This document shows, in pieces, positions 34,220 to 40,238 of a stretch of DNA of 40,238 nucleotides. The position numbers were made by a program, and so were the translations under genes. Location of the stretch: contig NZ_KE386609.1 of the NCBI RefSeq assembly GCF_000427965.1, positions 1 to 40,238 on the forward strand, in the 5' to 3' direction. The stretch is from Olivibacter sitiensis DSM 17696. GTDB taxonomy: Bacteria > Bacteroidota > Bacteroidia > Sphingobacteriales > Sphingobacteriaceae. Below the pieces are notes generated by a model. The model made no database searches. It worked only from the letters and a program-made list of their open reading frames with translations, and was not told where the DNA came from. Position 1 is the stretch's first letter; every line of letters starts with the position of its first letter.

Positions 34220-34441
34220 CTATGAAGTCTTGGATTTCCTCTTGGACTTTTTGGGGAGTTCGTCTATGCTGGGCGCAAGATGGAGTTCAAGAATGCTTTC
34301 AATCACTTCCTTGTTGTCCAGGTAGTTTTTCAGGTTCGTTTTTGCTTGTTCCAGCTCCTCTTGTTTGATAGCGATATCAGCTTCAATGACGCTGATATGC
34401 CTTTGCAATTTCTGCTCGATTGATTCTTTGCTAGGTGCCAT
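34220..34441 (-). CDS. Small coiled-coil protein (73 aa), unknown function
   Basis: The ORF starts MAPSKESIEQKLQRHISVIE. It continues with heptad-like helix (IAIKQEELEQAKTNLKNYLD) and ends in a basic tail (LPKKSKRKSKTS). The composition, length, clean ATG and a good terminator behind it argue that it is real. It is antisense to nothing and lies between ccmB and ccmC on the other strand. No family was recognised. Confidence 0.6.
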   Translation of the reverse strand: MAPSKESIEQKLQRHISVIEADIAIKQEELEQAKTNLKNYLDNKEVIESILELHLAPSIDELPKKSKRKSKTS

Positions 34442-34768
34442 AAAATTGTGTCGTTTTGAAATAAAGATAAAAGACTTTGTTAATTTGCTGTTATAACAAG
34501 AAGACCGTGATAGGGTTTTTCGGCGCTTTCCTTTTTACCGATGCATGACATAACCTTCCTTGCCAAATTTTTTTCCAAAACCACTATGAAATACGAGAAA
34601 GTTCAGGGCGTGCTTTTCATCTTTCCGATAGAAAAAAGACGAATGTTTGTTTACCTTTGTTCGCATTAATATCACGGCAGGTCGGGCAGGTATGATTGTG
34701 GGGTTCGCTCTAGCGATTTGTTGCGATTTAAGGCTTTTTTTGCTACGGCGTAGTTTTAATTTGATGAT
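34442..34768. other. Intergenic region before ccmC (327 bp)
   Basis: TACCTTTG at 34652-34659 fits the -7 box, so ccmC would have a leader of about 100 nt. Within that leader a 26-codon ORF (34692-34772) starts ATGATTGTG and ends in a TGA overlapping the ccmC ATG. It could couple translation but is not convincing as a gene. Nothing else was seen. Confidence 0.4.
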
Positions 34769-35440
34769 ATGATGAGACAAAACTGGTGGAAAGTATTGGG
34801 AGCAATATTGTTGCTTTACAGTGTGGTGGCTGGTTTTTTGGGCGATGTGCCCAAACTTTTTATTCTCCATGAAACGATCAGGAACCTCTACTTTCATGTG
34901 CCCATGTGGTTTTCCATGACATTTCTTTATTTTATTTCCGTTGTGTACAGCATTAAATACCTGTCTTCCGGAAAGCCGGAGCATGACTTTATGGCGGTGG
35001 AAAGCGTGAACGTAGGGATCATCTTTTGCCTCTTTGGGCTACTTACGGGTATGTTATGGGCCAACGTCACCTGGGGCGATCCTTGGCCATCCGATCCCAA
35101 GCTCAATGGTTCTGCCATTGCTACTTTGATGTATCTGGCCTATTTGGTCCTGCGCAATGCACTGGAAGAAGAACAAAAACGGGCCAAGATTTCTGCCCTG
35201 TATAATGTTTTCGCTTTTCCTATCATGATCGTATTGCTGTTCGTACTGCCCCGCATGACAGATTCATTGCATCCTGGCAATGGTGGGAATTCTACGTTCA
35301 GTGATATAGATATGGACAATCAGATGCGACGTGTCTTCTACCCGGCTGTACTGGGATGGATACTGATAGGTACTTGGGTCATGACCCTGCGCTATCGGGT
35401 AAGAATATTAGATTACGAAGACAAAAATATCTCGGCTTAA
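34769..35440 (+). CDS. ccmC: Cytochrome c assembly / heme-handling protein CcmC
   Basis: CcmC loads heme onto CcmE at the outer face of the inner membrane. The 223-residue protein has six helices, heme-ligand His in HVPMW after helix 1, and a second in SLHPGNGG between the last helices. The tryptophan-rich WWD loop is divergent, WANVTWGDPWPSDPKLN, instead of the usual WGxWWxWDxR. From memory this is the Bacteroidota form. Two ATGs in a row (34769, 34772) are possible starts. ccmD follows after 87 bp; ccmE and ccmF are absent. Confidence 0.88.
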   Translation: MMRQNWWKVLGAILLLYSVVAGFLGDVPKLFILHETIRNLYFHVPMWFSMTFLYFISVVYSIKYLSSGKPEHDFMAVESVNVGIIFCLFGLLTGMLWANVTWGDPWPSDPKLNGSAIATLMYLAYLVLRNALEEEQKRAKISALYNVFAFPIMIVLLFVLPRMTDSLHPGNGGNSTFSDIDMDNQMRRVFYPAVLGWILIGTWVMTLRYRVRILDYEDKNISA

Positions 35441-35527
35441 ATGATAATTTTTGGCAGGCTTATGCATGATTTATTTATTCATTATGGCCTTTGGTTTAAC
35501 AAGAAATAATAATTTGCATTATACTAT

Positions 35528-35752
35528 ATGAAGAAGCTAATTCTTTTGACACTGATGGGGCTGATGTCCTTTTTTTCTAGCTTTGCACAATCTTCCAATC
35601 AAGTGGAAATGGCGGATTTCTTGCGCAGCTCTGGCAAGATCTATGTGGTGGTATCGGTCATTTCCCTGATATTGGTGGGATTTATTGTTTATCTATTTAC
35701 TATTGATAGAAAAGTTTCCAGGTTGGAAAAGCAAAGGCGTAACAAATTATAA
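35528..35752 (+). CDS. CcmD-like small membrane protein
   Basis: The 74-residue protein has a signal-like N-terminus (MKKLILLTLMGLMSFFSSFA) and a second helix (IYVVVSVISLILVGFIVYLF). A basic tail follows (RKVSRLEKQRRNKL). The MADFLRSSGKIYVV stretch and the position right after ccmC identify it as the Bacteroidota CcmD-type protein. It would hold holo-CcmE at the CcmABCD complex. Confidence 0.8.
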   Translation: MKKLILLTLMGLMSFFSSFAQSSNQVEMADFLRSSGKIYVVVSVISLILVGFIVYLFTIDRKVSRLEKQRRNKL

Positions 35753-35828
35753 GCGATACGCGTTAAGTTGTAATGACTGCTTGGATTTTGAGCGAGAACC
35801 AATTATATAGTTTAAAAATTCATTTTAT

Positions 35829-37259
35829 ATGGCTTCAATTAATTCCCATTCAGAGTTTAGCTTCTTTGATGACGTTTGCCAGTTTTTCGATCATGCTGCT
35901 CAGTTTACTAGTCATGACCAGGGCTTGCTAGAACAGATAAAGGCTTGCAACAGTGTTTATAGGTTTTGTTTTCCACTACGTAGGGGCAACAAAATGGAAA
36001 CAATCTATGCGTGGCGCGTCGAGCACTCGCACCATAAATCGCCTACCAAAGGAGGTATTCGCTATAGCGAGATGGTGAATGAGGATGAGGTAATGGCATT
36101 GGCTGCCCTTATGACCTACAAGTGTGCCATAGTAAACGTGCCGTTTGGTGGGGCCAAAGGTGGCATAAGCATCAACACGAAAAATTACTCAGTGTCTGAA
36201 TTGGAAACCATCACTAGACGCTATACCACGGAACTGGCCAAGAAGAATTTCATAGGCCCCGGTATCGATGTGCCGGCACCGGACTACGGCACGGGCGAAC
36301 GAGAGATGAGCTGGATAGCGGACACCTATTTGACACTGAATCCGGGCCAATTGGACGCTTTGGGTAGTGTAACTGGCAAACCCCTTTCGCTTAGTGGCAT
36401 AGATGGCCGCCGTACGGCAACTGGACGTGGAGTAGCCATAGCCGTGCGTGAGTGTGTGAGCATAGAAGAAGATATGAAAGCCATTGGGCTTACGGCTGGC
36501 CTTGAGGGCAAGCGCGTCATTGTACAGGGATTGGGAAACGTAGGCTATAATTCCGCTAAGGTACTGGAGGAATTTGGTGCTACTATTGTAGGCATATGCG
36601 AGTTTGATGGAGCGCTTTATAACGAAGGTGGCCTGGATATAGATGCTATTATCGAACACAGAAAAGAGGTGGGAACCATCTTGGGTTTCAAGGGCGCTAC
36701 CAAGGAATTTAAAAATTCTGCCGAAGGCTTGGAACAGCCTTGCGATATATTGGTGCCTGCGGCACTAGAAAACCAAATTACGGAAGAAAACGTAGGCAGG
36801 ATACAAGCTATGATTATAGCCGAGGGCGCCAATGGTCCTACGACTCCTGCCGCAGAGAAAATTTTTACGGAAAAAGGAGGGATTATTATCCCAGACATGT
36901 ACTGCAATGCTGGTGGTGTGACGGTTTCCTATTTCGAGTGGCTGAAAAATCTGTCGCATGTTGCCTTTGGACGTATGGACAAGCGCTACGAAGAGACTGC
37001 CAACCTCAATATCGTGAATATGGTAGAGGCGGTGACTGGGGTAACGCTTACCTCCCAACAGCGGAGCGTCATCGTAAAGGGAGCGTCAGAACTGGAATTG
37101 GTAAACTCTGGTCTGGAAGACACCATGATCCGTTCATATCACGAGATTCATAAGGTCTATAAAGCCAATCCTAAGATAGATACCTTGCGTACAGCGGCCT
37201 TTGTGCTGGCTATTGATAAGATTGCCGTTTCTTATCAAAGCATGGGGATATGGCCTTAG
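35829..37259 (+). CDS. Glutamate/amino acid dehydrogenase (Glu/Leu/Phe/Val family)
   Basis: The 476-residue enzyme reversibly deaminates glutamate (or a branched-chain/aromatic amino acid) to the 2-oxo acid. The substrate-domain motifs are [18 protein letters not shown] and the catalytic Lys in [13 protein letters not shown], then [18 protein letters not shown]. The nucleotide fold has [20 protein letters not shown] with Glu following strand 2 (GICEFDGAL), which suggests NAD preference. FSNxGG-like [18 protein letters not shown] closes the site. It is longer than the classical 420-450 residues, partly because of the N-terminal 25 and a C-terminal tail. It is monocistronic. Confidence 0.92.
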   Translation: MASINSHSEFSFFDDVCQFFDHAAQFTSHDQGLLEQIKACNSVYRFCFPLRRGNKMETIYAWRVEHSHHKSPTKGGIRYSEMVNEDEVMALAALMTYKCAIVNVPFGGAKGGISINTKNYSVSELETITRRYTTELAKKNFIGPGIDVPAPDYGTGEREMSWIADTYLTLNPGQLDALGSVTGKPLSLSGIDGRRTATGRGVAIAVRECVSIEEDMKAIGLTAGLEGKRVIVQGLGNVGYNSAKVLEEFGATIVGICEFDGALYNEGGLDIDAIIEHRKEVGTILGFKGATKEFKNSAEGLEQPCDILVPAALENQITEENVGRIQAMIIAEGANGPTTPAAEKIFTEKGGIIIPDMYCNAGGVTVSYFEWLKNLSHVAFGRMDKRYEETANLNIVNMVEAVTGVTLTSQQRSVIVKGASELELVNSGLEDTMIRSYHEIHKVYKANPKIDTLRTAAFVLAIDKIAVSYQSMGIWP

Positions 37260-37306
37260 AAGAGGGTTGCATTTCAAAATTTTGTGATGCAGGTAAGTTG
37301 ATGTAA

Positions 37307-37344
37307 ACAAGGAGAGAGGGGGGATTAACCTTCCCTCTCCTTGT
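37307..37344. terminator. Bidirectional terminator between convergent genes
   Basis: ACAAGGAGAG (37307-37316) and CTCTCCTTGT (37335-37344) form a perfect 10-bp stem between the dehydrogenase gene and the GNAT-like gene. The right arm codes for the last residues of the GNAT-like protein (KEREG region). Confidence 0.6.
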
Positions 37345-38260
37345 CTCTTTCATAAGTGGACATGTGACGTTCTTTCTTTGTTTCAAAGATATCGTCTATC
37401 GTGATTAGTATTCCTGTTTCCTCCACTTCTCCAAACTCATCGTTTATGGCCGTACCGAAGGTCTTCATCGTGGAGGACAAGTTCATATAGGTATTGATAA
37501 GCGGCGGGATATTTTCTCCCAGCTCACGGACTTTTCCATTGAGCACCTTATAGCCGGCTTTGTAGTCGAGGCCATCAAACAGACCTTGTGGAGGATCCTG
37601 GTGATAGCCCAGTGGACGAATGGGCCATACCAAATGTTCCCTGTCCGGAAAATAGGTGTTCATGAAATAAAGGAGCAGATCCCTAGCCTCTTTATTATAG
37701 TGCGGATACATGGTTACCTTACCAAACAGGTACTTGACATCGGGATTGAGCTTGACCACAGCGCCTAGCCCATCCCAAAGGTTGTCCAGGGAGAAAAGTC
37801 CCTTGCGGTTGTCTTTGGCCGGTTGGTATTTTGGTTGTACGAAAGACCTTCCCAGTTCGATGGTGTAGGGCAGGTATTCTTCGATGAACTGTTCAGAGAA
37901 ATGGAAATAATGAGCAGTAGACAGATTGATTTCGCCGGCATCGTCCACTATATTGTTGCACTTTATCAACCTGTACCCCGCTATAATTTCTTCCTCTACG
38001 GGATTCCAAGCAATTAACTGGTCGTAGGCAAATTCACTAGTGTCGTTTTCGTCCAGGTCGCAGTCCAGCCCTGTCCCCCCTCCGGCAGCTCTAAACGTAA
38101 GTTCCCGTAGCCTGCCGATCTCTTTTAGGACATTGGGCGCATTGCGGTAGTTGACGAGATAGATCTCGTTGTTGCCATTGTTTGTGTACCTTAAAAATAC
38201 CTCCTTAGTAAGCTCTTTTTTTATCAGATTTCTATCAACAGGTTCTATTATTTCTTTCAT
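37325..38260 (-). CDS. GNAT-type amino acid N-acyltransferase (OlsB/GlsB-like)
   Basis: The ATG at 38260 (MKEIIEPVDRN) is preferred to a GTG one codon upstream. The 311-residue protein has the hemolysin/OlsB-type GNAT fold, with RLRELTFRAAGGGTGLDCD, EEEIIAGYRLIKC and LGRSFVQPKYQP. It also has LWDGLGAVVKLNPDVKYLFG and an acidic C-terminal tail. Relatives transfer a 3-hydroxyacyl chain from acyl-ACP to the amino group of ornithine or glycine, making lyso-aminolipids. The PlsC-like gene just upstream (4 bp) would add the second chain, as GlsB and GlsA do for glycine lipids in Bacteroides. Substrate amino acid is inferred. Confidence 0.82.
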   Translation of the reverse strand: MKEIIEPVDRNLIKKELTKEVFLRYTNNGNNEIYLVNYRNAPNVLKEIGRLRELTFRAAGGGTGLDCDLDENDTSEFAYDQLIAWNPVEEEIIAGYRLIKCNNIVDDAGEINLSTAHYFHFSEQFIEEYLPYTIELGRSFVQPKYQPAKDNRKGLFSLDNLWDGLGAVVKLNPDVKYLFGKVTMYPHYNKEARDLLLYFMNTYFPDREHLVWPIRPLGYHQDPPQGLFDGLDYKAGYKVLNGKVRELGENIPPLINTYMNLSSTMKTFGTAINDEFGEVEETGILITIDDIFETKKERHMSTYERDKEREG

Positions 38261-38264
38261 CACG

Positions 38265-39101
38265 TTAGCCTTTCGGAGATAAATTGTAAGTTTCTTGCTT
38301 CATGTATTGGGCCCATTGCTTTTCTGTTTTACTGTCATCGAAGAACGTATAGGGAATGGGCTTTCCTATATGTATCGTCACGGTCTTGTTCTGTTGCGAG
38401 AACATTTCGTCTGGAAGATAGAACATTTCAATATTGGCCTTGATGCCGATTTTCTTTCTTATATGGGCGAAATTATAAAAGAAGTTGGAATTTTTACCAT
38501 CGATATACACGGGAATGATATCTTTCTTGTATTTCTTGGATTGGGAGATGAAGCTCTTTTTCCATTCCAGGTCTTCTATCCCGTGTTTTTGCTTGCGCGA
38601 TACGAGTCCTGCCGGAAAAACCAAGAGCGCATTGTCGTTCCGATAGGCCTCATCGATCAATAGGCTCGCCTTTCTGCCTTGTGCCCCGTGTTTGTTCACC
38701 CCCACGAACAGAGGCTGTAGGTTTTTTACGTTTAAGAGAATATCGTTGACAATGAATTTGATATCCTTGCGGTATTTGCCTACGGCATGCATGAATGCTA
38801 CGCCATCCAATCCGCCCAAAGGATGGTTGGATGCAAAGATTACCCCACCCTCCAAAGGGATGTTTTCCTCCCCTTGGAGTTCTACATTCACCCCGAGATA
38901 TTCGATGAGCGCATCGACAAATTCGAGACCGTCAAGGTGGCCGTTTTTTGCCATTACCTTGTTGATGTCGTCCTCGTGCACCACGCGTTCTATGTAGCGC
39001 AAGGCAAAAGAAGGTATCCATTTCAGAAGCTTCGGGTTCTTCTTTCGGATTACTTCTTTGACTACGATATACTTGTCCTTATTCTTTTCCAAGTTGTTCA
39101 T
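38265..39101 (-). CDS. PlsC-like O-acyltransferase (OlsA/GlsA-like)
   Basis: The 278-residue protein has the acyltransferase motif HX4D in FASNHPLGGLDGVAFMH, followed by FIVNDILLNVKNLQPLFVGV. The second conserved block is LLVFPAGLVSRKQ. The third is IIPVYIDGKNSNFFYNFAHI. It lacks a clear transmembrane helix. Relatives esterify the hydroxyl of N-(3-hydroxyacyl)amino acids, completing ornithine or glycine lipids. It is directly followed by the GNAT-like partner. In some bacteria the two activities are one fused protein (OlsF). General lysophosphatidate acyltransferase activity is the alternative. Confidence 0.84.
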   Translation of the reverse strand: MNNLEKNKDKYIVVKEVIRKKNPKLLKWIPSFALRYIERVVHEDDINKVMAKNGHLDGLEFVDALIEYLGVNVELQGEENIPLEGGVIFASNHPLGGLDGVAFMHAVGKYRKDIKFIVNDILLNVKNLQPLFVGVNKHGAQGRKASLLIDEAYRNDNALLVFPAGLVSRKQKHGIEDLEWKKSFISQSKKYKKDIIPVYIDGKNSNFFYNFAHIRKKIGIKANIEMFYLPDEMFSQQNKTVTIHIGKPIPYTFFDDSKTEKQWAQYMKQETYNLSPKG

Positions 39102-39340
39102 GTAATAATCAGTCGATCTCTGCAGATTCCTTTCTGTGGTAAATCCTTAGACCAATTTGGGCAAGTGCCAAAATTAGCAAAAGTTCGTGTAATATTGTGT
39201 CATAAATCGGTTATGGATACATAAAACCCACTGTACCCGGTGCGGTTTTCTCACGCAGAGCCGCAAAGCCGCGAAGAAAAGCGTGCGCAACATTTGCTGA
39301 AAAGATGGGAGACCGTGATGCCCTGTAGACGCTGGTCTGG

Positions 39341-39380
39341 AAAAAAGAAAAGTAGTCCCGCTTCCGTAGGAGCGGGGCTA
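39341..39380 (-). terminator. Terminator downstream of the 82-aa gene
   Basis: On the minus strand TAGCCCCGCT (complement of 39371-39380) pairs with AGCGGGACTA (complement of 39353-39362, one G-U pair). CTTTTCTTTTTT follows. Between here and 39101 the 240 bp hold no gene, only a GC-rich REP-like stretch (TTCTCACGCAGAGCCGCAAA) near 39248-39280. Confidence 0.6.
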
Positions 39381-39385
39381 TGATG

Positions 39386-39634
39386 TCATAGGCATTCCGG
39401 TGGAATGTCGTATTCCATGCGCTCGATGTCGTCAAAAGACGGGGCAATGGCTTTCAACAGGCTGATGGTGCCGTAATAGGCGCTCGTTAGTCGCCTGTCT
39501 CCGCTCTCGTCTAGCACAAGGGCACATTGTAACAATTCCAGTAGTTCTTGGTGGAGGCGGTGCAACGTGTCGACTTCCAGGCCGCCCACGTCTTCAAGCT
39601 CGATGATAAGCTTGTTTGGTTTGATGGTAACCAT
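39386..39634 (-). CDS. Small hypothetical protein (82 aa)
   Basis: The ORF starts at the ATG at 39634: MVTIKPNKLIIELEDVGGLE. It continues as a predicted helix (HRLHQELLELLQCALVLDE) and ends acidic (DDIERMEYDIPPECL). It has no signal peptide or membrane helix. A good terminator follows, and a 15-bp sequence repeated 120 bp upstream lies directly before the ATG with a structured segment between. It appears genuine, but the family is unknown. The overlapping frame 39211-39447 is a shadow. Confidence 0.6.
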   Translation of the reverse strand: MVTIKPNKLIIELEDVGGLEVDTLHRLHQELLELLQCALVLDESGDRRLTSAYYGTISLLKAIAPSFDDIERMEYDIPPECL

Positions 39635-39639
39635 AATAA

Positions 39640-39774
39640 CTAAAGATTTAAGGAAAAATGAATCCCTTGCTTTAGGTGTCCTAACGCTCTTTAGAAAGCG
39701 TCCGGAGGCTTTCGCCTGACCCGCACCATAACAAGGGGTAACTTAATTTTTTTACTTCTCTAAAGATTTAAGGA
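39640..39774. repeat. 15-bp direct repeat flanking a structured 74-nt segment
   Basis: CTAAAGATTTAAGGA occurs at 39640-39654 and 39760-39774. Between them, CCCTTG (39664-39669) and CAAGGG (39732-39737) enclose three hairpins: TTAGG-TGT-CCTAA (39672-39684); ACGCT...AGCGT (39684-39701, inner TT/AA); and CGG AGGC-TTTC-GCCT gac CCG (39703-39723). On the minus strand the last has a GAAA (GNRA) tetraloop. It lies in the 5' leader of the 82-aa gene. Confidence 0.55.
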
Positions 39775-40106
39775 GTCACAAATTTGGCTATAAATTTTGG
39801 TATTCGGAAATTTTTGTCAGAAAAACCAATGTTATTTGCTCATTGCTTTGTATATATCCGTCCCGAGTGTTCCTAACGTGTACGCGCAAATATGAAGCTA
39901 TAATATTGGCGTTTGGCAGGTAGTACGCCATACCTATCCCCCTCCTGGAGGGGGAGCGTGCTAGACAAGTGTGCGGGAAAGGGGGAGGTAGATATTCTTA
40001 AGCTGTTCGAGATGTTAGCAAAGCGCCTGCCTACCAGACAGGCAGGCATCTCGAACATACAGATAAATACGGATTTGTAATCCGTTATTCCATTATTTAA
40101 GGTCGG
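39775..40106. other. Intergenic region with palindromes, no gene
   Basis: CCCCCTCC-T-GGAGGGGG lies near 39937-39953. A compound palindrome follows near 40006-40060: outer GTTCGAGATG/CATCTCGAAC, inner GCCTGCCT/AGGCAGGC with a 7-nt loop. These resemble dispersed REP-like sequences of Bacteroidota spacers. No coding potential was seen. Confidence 0.5.
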
Positions 40107-40238
40107 AATCGTTCAAAACAAAACCATGAAGGAGTTAAGGGTGGTTAAGCCTTCATGTCGCTTAATGCCTTAATGTTTCAAATAGTTAAGTCTTAATCGT
40201 TCAAAGCAAAACCATGAAGGAGTTAAGGGTAGTTAAGC
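40107..40238. repeat. 88-bp-period direct repeat at window end
   Basis: A 44-bp block at 40107-40150 (starting AATCGTTCAAAACAAAACC) recurs at 40195-40238 with two mismatches, and the array may continue past the edge. The repeat contains CATGAAGG, matched by CCTTCATG at 40150-40157, so it can also fold. Confidence 0.7.

Noticed and set aside
34692-34772. 26-codon upstream ORF ending in the ccmC start
   Set aside because: The ATGA overlap is suggestive, but there is no amino acid bias, antiterminator or conserved feature to support a leader peptide.
34535-34984. 149-codon minus-strand ORF over the ccmC start
   Set aside because: It is antisense to ccmC, rich in His/Lys/Pro without any motif, and overlaps the ccmC promoter region.
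36189-36659. 156-codon minus-strand ORF within the dehydrogenase gene
   Set aside because: Shadow of a well-supported gene; no motif.
39211-39447. 78-codon minus-strand ORF overlapping the 82-aa gene
   Set aside because: It runs through the terminator and a REP-like stretch; the overlapping 82-aa frame is more protein-like.
39664-39737. tRNA-like size and arm number of the 74-nt folded element
   Set aside because: There is no TTC arm, no anticodon-type 7-nt loop and no 7-bp acceptor stem; it is not a tRNA.

Overview
This window is a chromosomal segment from a member of the Bacteroidota, most likely of the Sphingobacteriaceae type. Four things point there. Many genes have the Bacteroidota promoter form (TTTG/TTG, 19-20 bp, TAnnTTTG). 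DAHP synthase is fused to chorismate mutase. The FUSC, WbqC, DUF1704/QEGLA, CcmB/C/D and glycine-lipid-type acyltransferase genes are all of Bacteroidota type. The intergenic regions carry palindromic dispersed-looking sequences familiar from that phylum. No rRNA, tRNA or CRISPR array was found.

Layout. 1-222: the 5' part of an IS1595-type transposase, cut by the window edge. 339-1656: a lipoprotein and a PAP2/sphingomyelin-synthase-like membrane enzyme. 1693-3828: RNase R. 4158-8770: an aromatic amino acid operon read on the minus strand (pheA, DAHP synthase-chorismate mutase, aroA, aroC). A complete phenylalanine attenuator sits in front of pheA: promoter, Phe-rich 25-codon leader peptide, antiterminator segment and terminator. 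8771-12450: an AT-rich island with a type II restriction-modification system (C5 methyltransferase plus MvaI/BcnI-type endonuclease). It is flanked by a decayed vsr gene and a second frameshifted remnant. 12574-16051: a PolX-like HHH/PHP protein with a damaged polymerase site, then SppA. 16514-20208: an OprP-like porin, a DUF4143-type ATPase with a 24-bp palindrome in front, a small unknown gene and an orphan ExbD. 20216-23682: a glycosyltransferase and a lipid A acyltransferase (ATGA overlap), WbqC, and an outer membrane beta-barrel protein. 23692-25854: FUSC. 26351-30722: TetR regulator, GshB-like ATP-grasp ligase, DUF1704/QEGLA metallopeptidase and N-formylglutamate amidohydrolase. 30895-33270: an Nramp-UspA fusion and a YtxH-like protein. 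33404-35752: CcmB, CcmC, CcmD. 35829-37259: glutamate dehydrogenase. 37325-39101: a PlsC-like plus GNAT-like acyltransferase pair resembling GlsA/GlsB. 39386-39634: a small unknown gene. 39635-40238: non-coding, structured and repetitive sequence.

How the parts work together. The aro/pheA genes carry carbon from PEP and erythrose-4-phosphate into the shikimate route, then from EPSP to chorismate and prephenate to phenylpyruvate. Expression appears to be tuned by charged tRNA-Phe. Several genes concern the envelope and its lipids (SMS-like enzyme, LpxL-like acyltransferase, GlsA/GlsB-like pair, porin, SppA, FUSC). The formylglutamate amidohydrolase / DUF1704 / ATP-grasp operon is the best candidate for an under-described system. 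It pairs an amide-bond-forming enzyme with two amide-hydrolysing enzymes, one of them from the family of the animal tubulin detyrosinase MATCAP. All calls rest on reading the sequence and on recalled family knowledge; no database search was run.
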